NCBI GenBank assembly: GCA_045114235.1 | Contig: JBGUKB010000078.1 | Span: 7,742 to 71,741, forward strand | Reading direction: 5' to 3' | Length of the DNA: 64,000 nucleotides | Origin: UBA1732 sp045114235 | GTDB lineage: Bacteria > Verrucomicrobiota > Lentisphaeria > Victivallales > UBA1829 | Shown here: one piece after another, positions 1 through 10,274 of the stretch | Layout: each line of letters starts with the position of its first letter | Numbering within the stretch: the first letter of the stretch is position 1 | Notes under the pieces: generated by a model | Seen by the model: the letters and a program-made list of their open reading frames with translations, nothing else | Told to the model about the DNA's origin: nothing | Database searches by the model: none | Program-made: the position numbers and the translations under genes

Positions 1-3000
1 GCGGGCGGCGTTGACGTTCCATTCGGACATGTTGTAACCGTAGACGATCGTAGCGGTCTTGCCGTCGATGGAGACGACTTCGCCGTTCCGGTCGGCAGTG
101 GCGTTGGCATCGAGGAACGCGAATTCACCGCGTTCGACCGCGACGAGAGCCTTCTTGGTCTCATCGTAGTACGGCATCAGGCGGTCGGCGTTGTTCTGGG
201 CACCGACTTGCGTACGGCTGAAGGTCTGGCCGGAAACAGGCTGGATGAAGTTGGCAATGCCGTTGGCAGGCGCCAGGAGGTTGCCTGCGCCGCCCTTGTA
301 GCCATCCATGTTCACGACGAGTTCGCCGCCCTTCTCGATGTAGGAGATGCCGGTGCTGACGTTCACGTTGTTGCCGGCGCGGAAGCGGAAGTACTGGATG
401 CCGTCCATCGTGGCGATGGAGGTAGCCTTGGAACCAGCCACGTCATTCGCGATCACGCGATAGCCGACCGTGGAACCGGCGACGCCCGCGAGGGAGCCGA
501 TGGTAACCGCGGAGGTGCTGGCGGTGATGCGGACGGTGGAGCGGTGATCGGCATCGGCGCCGTCGCCGATGACGAAGCCGCCGAACGAGCCGCCGTCGAT
601 CTGCAGGTTGACCTGGCCGATGCTGGTGAGGTCATACGTGCCGGAGAAGTTGCCGTCGAGCACATACAGCGTGTAATCGCTGGTGGTGTGGGCGATGGCT
701 TCTTCCATGGTCTTGAACGCGTTCACGCCGTAGACGAGGAGGTCTCCGTTGTAGGAGAGGCCGTAGACGTCTTCGGTGAAGCTGCTGCAGAGGTAGACGT
801 TGCCCGGGTCGGTGGAGACGAGCCATAGCTCATCCTTCCCGTTGTAGTAGTACTTGTCATCGCCGTCAGCGGTGATGGTGATCGTCTTCATGTCGAGGTC
901 CGCGAGGCCTTCGGCCTTCAGCACGAGCTTGCTCGGGCCGGTGTATTCGGCGGAAGCCAGGTGGATAGACTTGAGGTCGAGCGCGCCGTTGACGGTGAGG
1001 GTGTCGTTGCAGTCGATTTCGAGCGCGGTGACCGAGAGGTCGCCGGAGATGGTGGCGTTGGCCGTGACGGTCAGTTTGTCGAAATCGGTGACGTTGCCGC
1101 GGACGTTGACGGCTCCGGAGATCGTCAGGCCGCTGGTGCCGCCGGTGACGCTGTCCTTGGAACCGACGATGTCGCCGCCGGTGAAACCGGTGACGGCCGG
1201 TTCGACGCTCTCATCCGTGTACTGGAAGCCGAACGTGCCGCCCGCGAGTTCGAGGTTCGCGTTGCCGGAAACGGTCTTGCCTTCCTCGGCGATGGTGATG
1301 CCGGCGAAGAGGCCGTCGGAAACGACGAGGTTCACGAACGCGGTGGAATCCTGGTCGGCGATGGTGCCGTACAGCGGATCGAGCTCTTCAGAGGAACCGA
1401 AGGTGCCGCCGGTGATGTACAGCGCGTTGCCGGCCTTCAGAGCCGCCTTGGCAGCTTCGAAGCCGACGAGCTCGTCGTAACCTTCTTCTTCGCCGTAGGC
1501 GTTGCCCTTGACCACGACTTCTTCGCCGTCGAGGACCGTCAAGGCCATCGCTTCGCCGGTCGGGGCGATCTGGCCGACGACCACGTCGTTGCTGGTGTAG
1601 CCGGGGTTGTAGTACAGGTCTGCGACGGAGTCGTTGTCCCAGATGACCAGGCCCTTCTTGCCGGCCAGGAGCTGGTACTTCGCGGCATCCTGCTCGAGGT
1701 TGAGCTCGATGCCCGCGGCGTCGTTCGCGAAGCCGTTGGACAGGCTGACCAGGACCTTGGAGGCGCCGGTGTAGCCCTTGGCGTCGACCTTGACGATACC
1801 GCTGTCGCGGAACGTGATCGTGCCGCCGGAGAGGAACGTATCCACGTTCATATCCAGTTCCTGGAACCAGTTCGCCCACTGGATGAAGTTGGACGACCCC
1901 TTGATGATCAGGGTGGCGTAGTTGCCGCCGCCGACCGAGTTGTTGGTGAGGCCGGACGCGGACAGGAGCGCGTTGACGTGGGAGTTCTCGACCGTGAAGA
2001 AGATCGGCGAAGCGTCGCTGTGACGGTCGTTGTTGCCGTCGCCGAACGCCGCGATACGGGCGTTGTTGCCGCCCGTGCCGGGCATAATCGTCGAGTTCTT
2101 GATGGTCAGGCTGATGGAATCGAACTGACCCCAGTTGGTGACCTGGGCCAGGCCGATCCACTTCGCGCCGCCGCCGAACGTGACGTTGTCGAAGGTGACG
2201 TCAAGGACGGGGTGGACTTCGGGATCACCGATGCCGGTGCCGGAATCGCGCGTACCCGCACGGGCGTCGCCGAAGATCGGCTTGAGGTCGCCGCGGATGT
2301 CCCAGTTCTTGAAGGTCAGCGAGAGGGTGCTCTGGAGCGTGGCCCACTGGCCGAAGAACCGCAGGTTGCTGTCGTTGCGGCCATTTTCCAACGTGATCGT
2401 GATCGGGGCATGATAGCTCAGGGACGTGTTGACGCGTTCCCAGGTATTGCCTCGGCCGAGGATATCGTTGAAGTTCGAGTTGTCGGCATTGTTGTTCTGG
2501 CCGTTCTCATCCGGGGAGATCGGAAGGAGGCTGCCGTCAATCGTAATGGTGACCGGAGTGTAGATGTGCGTATCATTCGGGGCACGGTTGCGGTTGATCG
2601 GATGGAGTCTGCTGACAGTTCCGCCGACGACGTACAGATTGAGTGCGCTCGTATTGGACGGATTGACCAGGCCTTCGTTGTAGTTGGTGACATACAGCGT
2701 GCCGCCAGTAATGACCTTGCCCATGGCGGTATTCAGGTCGCTGAAGGCGTTGGAGCCCCACTGCAGGACGTCGCCGTTGAACATCGTCGTGCCGGTGATC
2801 TCTTCCGTGAAGGTCGGATCGAAGTAGATGCGCGTGAGGTCCATCAGGAACACTTCCTTGCCGGAAGCATAGACGGTGACGCCCGGATCGCAGGCGTACT
2901 GGGTCACGCCGGAGATGCCGGCGGTGGTGCTGATGACCTTGCGCAGGTTGGTGCCTTCTTCGGTCGCGACAGCGGCGCCGGTCAGGTAGATCGTGCCGCC

Positions 3001-6000
3001 GGAGAGGTCGATGTAGCCGGAATCCAGGAAGCTGGCGGTGCTGACGGTGAGGAGCTTGACGCCCTCGATGCCGCCGACCTTGGAGCTGCCTTCGAGCAGA
3101 AGCACGGTGTCGTCCGCGCCGGCGATCACGCCGTCGACCGTGACGTTGTCGCCGAGGGTGATGGCCGCCTTGGTGACGGAGTAGACGCCTTCGCCCGCGG
3201 TGAGGGCGATGCCGCCGACGCTGCCCGCGTCGATCGTGATGCTCATTCCACTGGCATCGGTCTTGTCGACGCCGTAGATGTAGCCTTCGACCTTGCCGCC
3301 TTCCATGGCGAAGTTGGCGCCGTTCAGGTGGATCTCGTCGGCGAGCGTGCCGCCGGTGACCGTCACGGTGTAGTCGTCAACGGGGTTGCCGAGGTTGGCG
3401 ACCGCATCGGCCGCGGTGTTGAACGCGTTGAAGCCGAACTCGAGGTAGGTGCCGTCGGCGAGGTAGGTGCCGGTGGTGGCTTCCGAGTAGTCGGCGTTCA
3501 GGAACGTGTTGGTCGGGATCGTGCTCTTCAGGACGATTTCCTTGCCGTCCGCGGTCTTGAAGACGCTGTATTCGCCGCCTTCGTTGCCGAGGATCTGGAT
3601 CTTGCCGACGTCGCCGGTGATGCCGTCGGTCGTGGAGATCACGACGTGCGAGCTGCCGAGGTAGTTGGTCGCGTCGATCGTGATGACCGCGTCGGAGAAG
3701 TTCAGGCTGTCGGCCGTGATCACGTTGTCCGCGAACATGGAGATGCCGGAGCCGGAAACATCGCCGAAGTCGACGACCGCGCCCTTGGCGACCTGGACGT
3801 CTGCGAAGTTGGCGACATCGCCGAGAATGGCGTTGCCCTTGACGTTCATCGTGGACTTGCCGGAACCATCGGCGGAACCGATGACGGCGCCCGCCGCGAC
3901 GGTGAGGGTCGAAGCCTTCCTGTCGCCCATGGTGACGGTGCCGAACTCGACGCCGCTCTTCACGTCAACGTTGTTGCCGTTGAAGTTCTGGGCTTCGTAG
4001 GTGCCGCCGGTGACGACGATGGTGCCGCCCCATTCGGAGGCGTAGATCAGAGGCTTCTCGAAGCTGGCGTGCGCGTTGCCGCCGAAGAACAGCTCCTTGC
4101 CGCCGACGGTCTGGCCGCTGATGTCGTCGGTGTAGGTGTCATTGACGTACATGTCGTCGGTCTTGTCGAACACGCCGATACGGCTGACGACCCAGCGGTC
4201 GCTGTTGTTAGCGGTAACATGGCGGAAGCCGCTGACGATGATTTCGCACTGGCCGGTCAGGTCGTTGTCGCCGATGACCGAGATGCTGCTCATGGCCTCG
4301 TCGGTGTAGATTTCGCCGGCGGTGATCACGGTGTGCGTGCCGCCTTCGTAACCGGACATGTTGACGTAGATGTTGATCGGGGTGCCGGCGTTGTCGAGGA
4401 CGTCCGTCGACAGGTTTTCGCCGCGGTAGGCCGTCGTGAACTGCAGGTTGTTGCTGAGTTCAAGTCTGGCGTCCGCGTCGATGATCAGGGTATCCCATTC
4501 CATGACCCAGCTGGCACGCGTGACGGCGCTCTTCTCCGTCGCGACGATGTGCAGCGTGGTCGGGGCGTTGAACACCTGGAGGGCGTTCGCGCCGTGCGTC
4601 AGGGAGTCGCCGGGACGAAGGGTGTTCGTCACGGAGGAACCGCCCATGGTGACGGTGACGCTGCCGGCCGTGAAGGTGGACTGGTAGATGTTGGCGCCGC
4701 TGTTGGCGACCCAGTCGGCCGTGTGGATCACATAGAAGTGCTCACCGACCGTGGAGTCGTACACTTCGACGTTGATGTTGGCATTGATCTTGGTCGGCGT
4801 GGAGCCGCTCATGTTGATGCCGTAGAAACGTCCGAGGTAGGAATCTTCCACCGTCAGGTTGATGTCGATCGGGTCTTCTTCCTTGGTGCCGAAGTCGCCG
4901 TAGCCGATGTAGACCGAGGTGAACGTGCTGCCGACGATGGAGGCGTTGATGTCGCCGTCGATCACGCTGGTGTAGGTGTTGCCGGTGATGTAGAGGGCGC
5001 CGCCGTTGGTGTTGGTCGCGTTGAACGTGAAGTTGCCGTTCATCGTGTACGCCTTGTTCAGGCCGTAGATGGAGGTGGTGACGTTCGTGCCGACCAGCAC
5101 GGTGGTGTGGTCGTTGTCGCTCACGAAACGGTCGCCTTCCGTGCCGTAGAGGCCGGAGGAGCCGCCGTTGAACTCGAGGGCGGTGTCGATGACGGCGCTG
5201 CCGCGCTGTCCGTCGTTGGTGGTGAAGCCGACCAGGACGAGCATGCCGTTGTCGGCCTGGGCCGCCGCGATCGCTTCATCCTTCGTCGCGAAGACGTTCA
5301 CGCCCGCGAAGAGGGCGTCGCCCGTCGCAGCGTCAACGGTATCGCCGTCGACGAATGCGGACTGGTCTTTGCGGAAGTAGACGCGGTCGGCGGTAACGAG
5401 ATATAGGTCGCCCGCGTGCACGGCTTCGCCGGTGAGGACCTTCGCGGCATAGGATTTCTTGCCGGTCGGGGTGATGATCGTGACCGTGGAGGCGTCGAGC
5501 GTGACCTTGGTGGGATCGACGTCGAGGACCAGCGTGGAGCCGGAGCCTTCTTCCGCGTCGATGACGATCTTGGTTTCGGCGGGCATGGTGCCGGTGAGGG
5601 TCAGGACCGCGTCGGCGTCGATCGTGAGCGTGGAGGCGGAGGCGATCGTGTCGATCGTGCTGTCGTCGTCGATGTAGATGGTCTTCGCGGTGACAGAGCC
5701 GACCACGGAGTCTTCGATCTCGACGTCGAATCCGGCTGCGACAACGTCCATGCCGGTATTGTCGCCGGTGATGACGATCTTGGCGCCGGCCTTGGCGGCC
5801 GCGACTGCATCCGCGACGGACGCGAACGCGTTCTTGCCGAAGACGAGCGTATCGCCGTCGACGACGATCTTCTTGTCCGCGGAGAAGGAAGTGTTCACAT
5901 AGAGCTCGTCGAGGGAGTAGATCGTGACGGAGGTCTCGGTCTTCACGTATTCGTAGAGGCCGGCCTTCGCGCCTTCGAGCTTGATGGTCCAGTCGTTCAC

Positions 6001-9000
6001 GCCGCCTTCGGCGCGGACGATCTCGTTGGCGCCGGTCAGGCCGCCGACGTTGACCGTGATGGTCTTCGTGCCGGAGGTCGTGAGGTTGCCGGAGACGACG
6101 AGGTTGGAGGTGTCGGACATGTAGATGCTGCCGCTGAGGGTCAGGGCGTTCTCGAGCTCGGGTTTGGCCTTGTTCGTGAACGCGACTTCCGAGTCGGCGT
6201 TGATCGTGATGTTGCCGTCGATCACGGCGCCGCCGGTGACGTACAGCTGGGAGGTCGTCAGGTCCTTGACGCCGGTGAGGGAACCGGCGCTGATGAAGCC
6301 GGTGTTGACCAGATTGGCATTGTTCAGGATCAGGCCGCCGTTCTGCGTGAAGACGCCGTCTCTGGACGTGGCGCGGAAGAACAGGTCGCCTTCGTTCTTG
6401 AAGGTGCCGCCAACGGAAATGTCACCGAGGGCAGTGATTCTGCCGTCGTTGAAGAAGTTGCCGCCGATGATCGCAGCGCTGGTCATGACGAAGTCGTAGT
6501 TGTTCAGGTTGCCGACCAGGAGCAGCGTGACGTTGTTGGGCTCGGCGAGATTGCGGTACGTGCCGAGCACGCCGTAGTTGTCGAGGTTGGCGGCGCTGAT
6601 GACGCCGGCGTTGATGCCGCGGCGGTTCAGGATGTCGCCGTTGATGATAAGAGTGTTCTCCAGGGAGACTTCACTCTTGTCCGTGCCGTTCGAAACGTTC
6701 AGCGTACCGCCGGTGACGTTCAGGGCAGTGAAGTTCTCGACGGAGCCGACCTTCGCGTTGCCTTCGACGTTCAGGATGCGGGCGGTGCCCTTCGTGCCGC
6801 CGTCGAGAGCGCCGGTCACGGACGCGCCGTAGATCAGGCCGTAGAACGTGCCGTTGCTGCGCTGTGCGACCGTGCCGCCCTTGAGGGTGACGTCGACCGC
6901 GCCGGTGATGTTCGCGCCGTTGCCGATGGAGACGTCGGAGAACAGGCCGCCGGCGAGGGTCATGTCGACCGTGCCGATGGTGTTGTTGCTGGCGCCGACG
7001 ACGAGCTTGCCCGCGCCGCCGGTGATGCTGGCTTCGATCGCGCCGACCTTGTTGGCGACGCCGGTGATGACCGCTTCTTCGCCTTCGCCTTCGACGGTGG
7101 CGTCGGCGATGATCAGGTTCGAAGCGACGACTGCATCGCTGTAGACGAGTTTGTCACGATCGGCCGCGGCGGAGGAGAGACCAGCCACGTAGTTGCCGAC
7201 GGTGGAGCCGGCGAGCTTGATGGAGGTGCCCTGTCCTTCGGCGTACACGTTTCCGATCATGTTGCCGCCGGTCAGGTCGTTCGTGGCCTTGCTCGCGCCG
7301 CCGTAGACGTTGCCGATGGTGGAGCTCTTGATCGTGACGGTGCCCGCGAAGCCTTCCTGGTCGGCAAGCTTCACGTCGCCGATCACGCTGTTGCCGATGG
7401 AAATATCGGCAGCGCCGACGGCCGCGCCGGTCAGGTCGATGGTGCCGATGCCGGCGACGTCTTCGTCCCCGGAATAGTCAATCGAGAGCTTCGCAGCGCC
7501 GGTGACATTGCCGACCTTGATCGCATTAATATTATTTGTATAAGTGGCGGAGAAGTTCGCGGAAGCGACATCGGCAGCGGTATCGCCGAGGACGATGTCT
7601 TTTCCGTTGAGGTCGATGTTGTGGACATCGCTGCCGGAGAACGAAGTCACGTAGTCCTTCGTCACGACGTCCGCATCGAACGTGGTCGGCTCGACGGACG
7701 TGTCGTCGCCGTAGACCATGATCGTGGTCGTGGCCTTGTCGGTGACATGGGCCTGCGCCGAGGCAACGGAGACGTAGCCCTTCGGGCCGAGTTCGGTGGG
7801 CTGGTCGTCAGCGTAGTTGCTGTTCACCAGCAGGACGGTGCTCGTGGCGTTGTGGAGGACCAGCTTGTCGCCGGAGAGCTCGTAGTAACCCGGGAAAATA
7901 CCCTTGGTATATTCGTGATCGCCGACCACGATGGCCAGGTCATCGGAAATGCCGGTGTCGGAAAGACCGGAAACGAGCACGGTGTCGGGCTCGGAGAGGT
8001 CGCCGATCACATAGATCGTGGAAATATTGGCGAGAGAAGCGACATTGACGGTGGAACCGAGCGCGATGCTCAGTTTGCCGCCGTCGGCCACGGTGATGCT
8101 GTTGGCGCGGACTTTGGCGCCGGCATTGACCGTGACGTTTTTGAAGCGGTCGATGGTGCCGGTGACGGTCTGGATGTCGGACGCGCCGAGGATCAGGTCG
8201 AACGTATCCACTTCCGGAGCGTCGCCGTTGCCGTTGCCGCGGATGTTGGCCGCGACCGATCCGGCGACTGTGAGCTTGTAGGAGCCGGTCCAGTCGCCCG
8301 GGTTGTTGAAGTAGCCGATGTTGATGTCGCCGCCGACGCTGGATCCGGAGATGACGACGTTGTAGTTGGCCGCGACGGTCTTGTTGCCCTGGCCGCTGTC
8401 GGTCTGGACGCCGCGGAAGGAACCGCTCACGGTCACGTTGGAAACGGTGCCGATCACGTTCGCGAGACTATCGGGATTGTTCTCGTTGTTGAGCTTGCCA
8501 CTGTGAATGTGGAAGTCGCCGTTGGTCACGGCCGTATTCGTCACGGAGAACTTGATGTCGCCCCGGATCGTGCCGTACTGCTGGTAGGTCGTGCCGCCGC
8601 CGATCGTCAGGGAGTTGATCGTGGAACCTTCGACGTTGACGTCGACAAGCCCCTCGATGACGATGTCGTTGCGGAGAGACGCGGGAGCCAGCGTATTGCG
8701 GACCAGCGAGTTCACCAGCGTGATCTTGATGCCGTTGCTGTACGTGCCCGCGGATTTCTTGGTGCCATACAGGTAGTTGCAGGACGCGCCGGACAGATAG
8801 AGGCCGTAGGTCCCGTCGCTGTAGAAGCTGTCGTTGTCGACGTTGTAGTTCGAGAGGTACATGGTGGCGCCTTCGGCAGCGTAAATGGTCTGGCCGCCGA
8901 GCGTGATCCACTTCTTGGAAGTACCGGGATTGACGGCGTTCGCACCGTCCGTCACGTCGCCACCACTGGCGCCGTAAGTTAGCTTTTCCCCAGTGATCGA

Positions 9001-9081
9001 ACTGGTACCGCCCAGCGCGTCGATCGCTTCCTGGGATGTATACGCCGGATCGACGTACACATTGCCTTGTGCTCTTGCCAT
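1..9081 (-). CDS. Giant beta-strand repeat protein, 5' part (runs off left edge)
   Basis: The reading frame is open for 3,027 codons from the ATG at 9079-9081 to the window edge, with no stop. AAGGAG lies eight bases before the ATG. The protein is rich in Gly, Thr, Val, Asn and Asp and is made of short strand-turn units (VTGGT, VNVEG, TVTVSG types), the look of a parallel beta-solenoid. A longer module recurs: a Y-V/F strand with F/Y-T, then G..L.(F/Y)G.NAF.T...A, then a strand ending in GG. I see it near residues 7, 1060, 1230, 1645, 1857, 2080, 2488, 2758 and, weakly, 2985. The N-terminus MARAQGNVYVDPAYTS has no hydrophobic signal peptide, so the export route is unclear. A surface or fibrous structural protein is the likely role, by inference. 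The C-terminus, where an autotransporter barrel or anchor would lie, is outside the window. Confidence 0.85.
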   Translation of the reverse strand, partial: MARAQGNVYVDPAYTSQEAIDALGGTSSITGEKLTYGASGGDVTDGANAVNPGTSKKWITLGGQTIYAAEGATMYLSNYNVDNDSFYSDGTYGLYLSGASCNYLYGTKKSAGTYSNGIKITLVNSLVRNTLAPASLRNDIVIEGLVDVNVEGSTINSLTIGGGTTYQQYGTIRGDIKFSVTNTAVTNGDFHIHSGKLNNENNPDSLANVIGTVSNVTVSGSFRGVQTDSGQGNKTVAANYNVVISGSSVGGDINIGYFNNPGDWTGSYKLTVAGSVAANIRGNGNGDAPEVDTFDLILGASDIQTVTGTIDRFKNVTVNAGAKVRANSITVADGGKLSIALGSTVNVASLANISTIYVIGDLSEPDTVLVSGLSDTGISDDLAIVVGDHEYTKGIFPGYYELSGDKLVLHNATSTVLLVNSNYADDQPTELGPKGYVSVASAQAHVTDKATTTIMVYGDDTSVEPTTFDADVVTKDYVTSFSGSDVHNIDLNGKDIVLGDTAADVASANFSATYTNNINAIKVGNVTGAAKLSIDYSGDEDVAGIGTIDLTGAAVGAADISIGNSVIGDVKLADQEGFAGTVTIKSSTIGNVYGGASKATNDLTGGNMIGNVYAEGQGTSIKLAGSTVGNYVAGLSSAAADRDKLVYSDAVVASNLIIADATVEGEGEEAVITGVANKVGAIEASITGGAGKLVVGASNNTIGTVDMTLAGGLFSDVSIGNGANITGAVDVTLKGGTVAQRSNGTFYGLIYGASVTGALDGGTKGTARILNVEGNAKVGSVENFTALNVTGGTLNVSNGTDKSEVSLENTLIINGDILNRRGINAGVISAANLDNYGVLGTYRNLAEPNNVTLLLVGNLNNYDFVMTSAAIIGGNFFNDGRITALGDISVGGTFKNEGDLFFRATSRDGVFTQNGGLILNNANLVNTGFISAGSLTGVKDLTTSQLYVTGGAVIDGNITINADSEVAFTNKAKPELENALTLSGSIYMSDTSNLVVSGNLTTSGTKTITVNVGGLTGANEIVRAEGGVNDWTIKLEGAKAGLYEYVKTETSVTIYSLDELYVNTSFSADKKIVVDGDTLVFGKNAFASVADAVAAAKAGAKIVITGDNTGMDVVAAGFDVEIEDSVVGSVTAKTIYIDDDSTIDTIASASTLTIDADAVLTLTGTMPAETKIVIDAEEGSGSTLVLDVDPTKVTLDASTVTIITPTGKKSYAAKVLTGEAVHAGDLYLVTADRVYFRKDQSAFVDGDTVDAATGDALFAGVNVFATKDEAIAAAQADNGMLVLVGFTTNDGQRGSAVIDTALEFNGGSSGLYGTEGDRFVSDNDHTTVLVGTNVTTSIYGLNKAYTMNGNFTFNATNTNGGALYITGNTYTSVIDGDINASIVGSTFTSVYIGYGDFGTKEEDPIDINLTVEDSYLGRFYGINMSGSTPTKINANINVEVYDSTVGEHFYVIHTADWVANSGANIYQSTFTAGSVTVTMGGSSVTNTLRPGDSLTHGANALQVFNAPTTLHIVATEKSAVTRASWVMEWDTLIIDADARLELSNNLQFTTAYRGENLSTDVLDNAGTPINIYVNMSGYEGGTHTVITAGEIYTDEAMSSISVIGDNDLTGQCEIIVSGFRHVTANNSDRWVVSRIGVFDKTDDMYVNDTYTDDISGQTVGGKELFFGGNAHASFEKPLIYASEWGGTIVVTGGTYEAQNFNGNNVDVKSGVEFGTVTMGDRKASTLTVAAGAVIGSADGSGKSTMNVKGNAILGDVANFADVQVAKGAVVDFGDVSGSGISMFADNVITADSLNFSDAVITIDATNYLGSSHVVISTTDGITGDVGKIQILGNEGGEYSVFKTADGKEIVLKSTIPTNTFLNADYSEATTGTYLADGTYLEFGFNAFNTAADAVANLGNPVDDYTVTVTGGTLADEIHLNGANFAMEGGKVEGYIYGVDKTDASGMSITIDAGSVGGIALTAGEGVYSVTKAAITLGDNVTVDGVIAGADDTVLLLEGSSKVGGIEGVKLLTVSTASFLDSGYIDLSGGTIYLTGAAVATEEGTNLRKVISTTAGISGVTQYACDPGVTVYASGKEVFLMDLTRIYFDPTFTEEITGTTMFNGDVLQWGSNAFSDLNTAMGKVITGGTLYVTNYNEGLVNPSNTSALNLYVVGGTVSRLHPINRNRAPNDTHIYTPVTITIDGSLLPISPDENGQNNNADNSNFNDILGRGNTWERVNTSLSYHAPITITLENGRNDSNLRFFGQWATLQSTLSLTFKNWDIRGDLKPIFGDARAGTRDSGTGIGDPEVHPVLDVTFDNVTFGGGAKWIGLAQVTNWGQFDSISLTIKNSTIMPGTGGNNARIAAFGDGNNDRHSDASPIFFTVENSHVNALLSASGLTNNSVGGGNYATLIIKGSSNFIQWANWFQELDMNVDTFLSGGTITFRDSGIVKVDAKGYTGASKVLVSLSNGFANDAAGIELNLEQDAAKYQLLAGKKGLVIWDNDSVADLYYNPGYTSNDVVVGQIAPTGEAMALTVLDGEEVVVKGNAYGEEEGYDELVGFEAAKAALKAGNALYITGGTFGSSEELDPLYGTIADQDSTAFVNLVVSDGLFAGITIAEEGKTVSGNANLELAGGTFGFQYTDESVEPAVTGFTGGDIVGSKDSVTGGTSGLTISGAVNVRGNVTDFDKLTVTANATISGDLSVTALEIDCNDTLTVNGALDLKSIHLASAEYTGPSKLVLKAEGLADLDMKTITITADGDDKYYYNGKDELWLVSTDPGNVYLCSSFTEDVYGLSYNGDLLVYGVNAFKTMEEAIAHTTSDYTLYVLDGNFSGTYDLTSIGQVNLQIDGGSFGGFVIGDGADADHRSTVRITASTSAVTIGSLAGVAGSTVGYRVIANDVAGSKATSIATMDGIQYFRFRAGNNVNVSTGISYIEKGGELVVNMDGYKGGAGNLLAPANGIANFIQPVSGQTFSRTQVGAQNNADRLMPYYDETKKALVAVERGEFAFLDANATADRNGEVVSIDGKTATIVYGYNMSEWNVNAAR

Positions 9082-9111
9082 AGCTTTTTCTCCTTGGTTG
9101 TTAAGCTAGGT

Positions 9112-9441
9112 TTACAAGTTTGTTGCGAGATTGATACTTTTTGTGTTTGGTTTGCCTTTCTCTTTCTGGGTTGTGTTTGGGGTTTCCTTTCGGGTTGTTG
9201 GTTGAGTTTGAATGCGGGATGAGAAAAAAATCGTTCTGGTTAAGCTCGAACTCGCGGATTCCGGTTCCGCCTGAACGGAGCCGGGGTCCGCCGGGGAGGT
9301 CTCCCTGCACACGGCGTCCCGTTTCCAGCGAAGCGCCCGGACGAGGCGGCGTTCCGGCACAACGCGGGCGCACGCGAAAAAGCGCGGAGCATCAGCCCCG
9401 GCGCGGCTCGCCGTTTCCGCCTGTTTCCAGTTCGTCGTCAT
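9112..9441 (-). CDS. Possible small protein in the leader of the giant gene
   Basis: The ATG at 9439-9441 is preceded by a textbook AGGAGG seven bases upstream. It opens a 109-codon frame starting MTTNWKQAETASRAG and ending 30 bases before the giant gene. I recognise no family. The C-terminal third is Asn/Thr/Lys-rich and follows the low-complexity A-rich leader DNA, which is unlike a normal coding region. It could be a translated leader frame or a decayed gene. The strong ribosome site is the only real support. Confidence 0.25.
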   Translation of the reverse strand: MTTNWKQAETASRAGADAPRFFACARVVPERRLVRALRWKRDAVCRETSPADPGSVQAEPESASSSLTRTIFFSSRIQTQPTTRKETPNTTQKEKGKPNTKSINLATNL

Positions 9442-9972
9442 CGTTTTGCCTCCTGCGGTTTCCCGCGGTCGTTCCGTTCGCTTCTCCGGCTCCGGGGTTC
9501 GGTTCCCGGAGCCGCTTCTCCGAACCGCCTGTGCGGCTCTTCGATCGAGTTCAAGTCAGTGAAAATCGTATCCGTTTGCCTGAATCCGGTTCAGGCGCCG
9601 CCTGCGCGGCATCCATCGTTCCGTCCGGCGTCTTTTCCGTCCGTCTCCGCCCTGCCTCACCCGGCTTCCGCCGAGTTCAGTTCAAGTTCGGATGGCCGGC
9701 CTTCCGCCGTCCGGGGTTCCCGGCTTACCACCCGGTCCCGGCCTCCTGTTCCGCTCGTCTGCTGTTCGTTTCGTTCATGGTTCGTATCTCGTTTCGGTTT
9801 GTTCGTTCGTTTCTGTTCAACTCTGCCCTGTGCCGTCCTGTGCCGTTCGTCCTGTCCGTTTCCGTCCGTTCTTCCGTTCGTTGTTTCCGTCTTGTATCCT
9901 GTTCGATTTTTTGAGCTTGTTTCTTGTGTTTTGCCCGCTCACAGGCGTTTTATTTATATATTTCTCGCGTAT

Positions 9973-10001
9973 ATTATACACGATATACAGCGAAATTCAA
10001 A
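9973..10001 (-). promoter_or_regulatory. Sigma-70-type promoter facing the giant gene
   Basis: On the minus strand TTTGAA (9996-10001), a 17-base spacer and a perfect TATAAT (9973-9978) make a good promoter. It would give the giant gene a leader of roughly 890 bases. No closer good promoter was seen, but one cannot be excluded. Confidence 0.55.
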
Positions 10002-10243
10002 TGTACTTTTTGTCGAAAAACATGTCTTTTTTAGAAATAATCGCTTTATGCTTAAAAAATCCGAAAAGGCGGCGCAATTACGGGAAGACCTTTCCGCATG
10101 ATTCGAAAACGCCGTGAGACGTGCTTTCGGGACACGGCGCATACCACCGGTCCTGCAAGGTGGCAAAGCGACATCCGAGACAACATCCCGGATGGGCATA
10201 AAAACGCCCGCAAAAGAACCCCCCGAAAACGGCGAAGAACAGG

Positions 10244-10274
10244 ATAAGACTTATAGGTCATATAAGACTTATAG
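10244..10274. promoter_or_regulatory. Pair of palindromic operator-like sites
   Basis: The 13-base word ATAAGACTTATAG occurs twice, at 10244-10256 and 10262-10274, 18 bases apart. Each copy is a near-perfect palindrome (TATAAG-A-CTTATA, with only the first base differing in copy one). Two symmetrical sites spaced just under two helical turns look like a binding site for a dimeric regulator. Confidence 0.4.

Noticed and set aside
961..8982. Two very long + strand open frames (961-5406 and 5416-8982)
   Set aside because: They lie exactly in codon register opposite the giant minus-strand gene. Their translations are Asp/Val/Gly/Arg-rich with no family features. They are mirror frames caused by the coding strand's composition.
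9141..10117. Overlapping + strand frames in the pyrimidine-rich region (Ser/Arg/Phe-rich peptides)
   Set aside because: No ribosome site, no recognisable domain, and the composition follows the low-complexity DNA in every frame.
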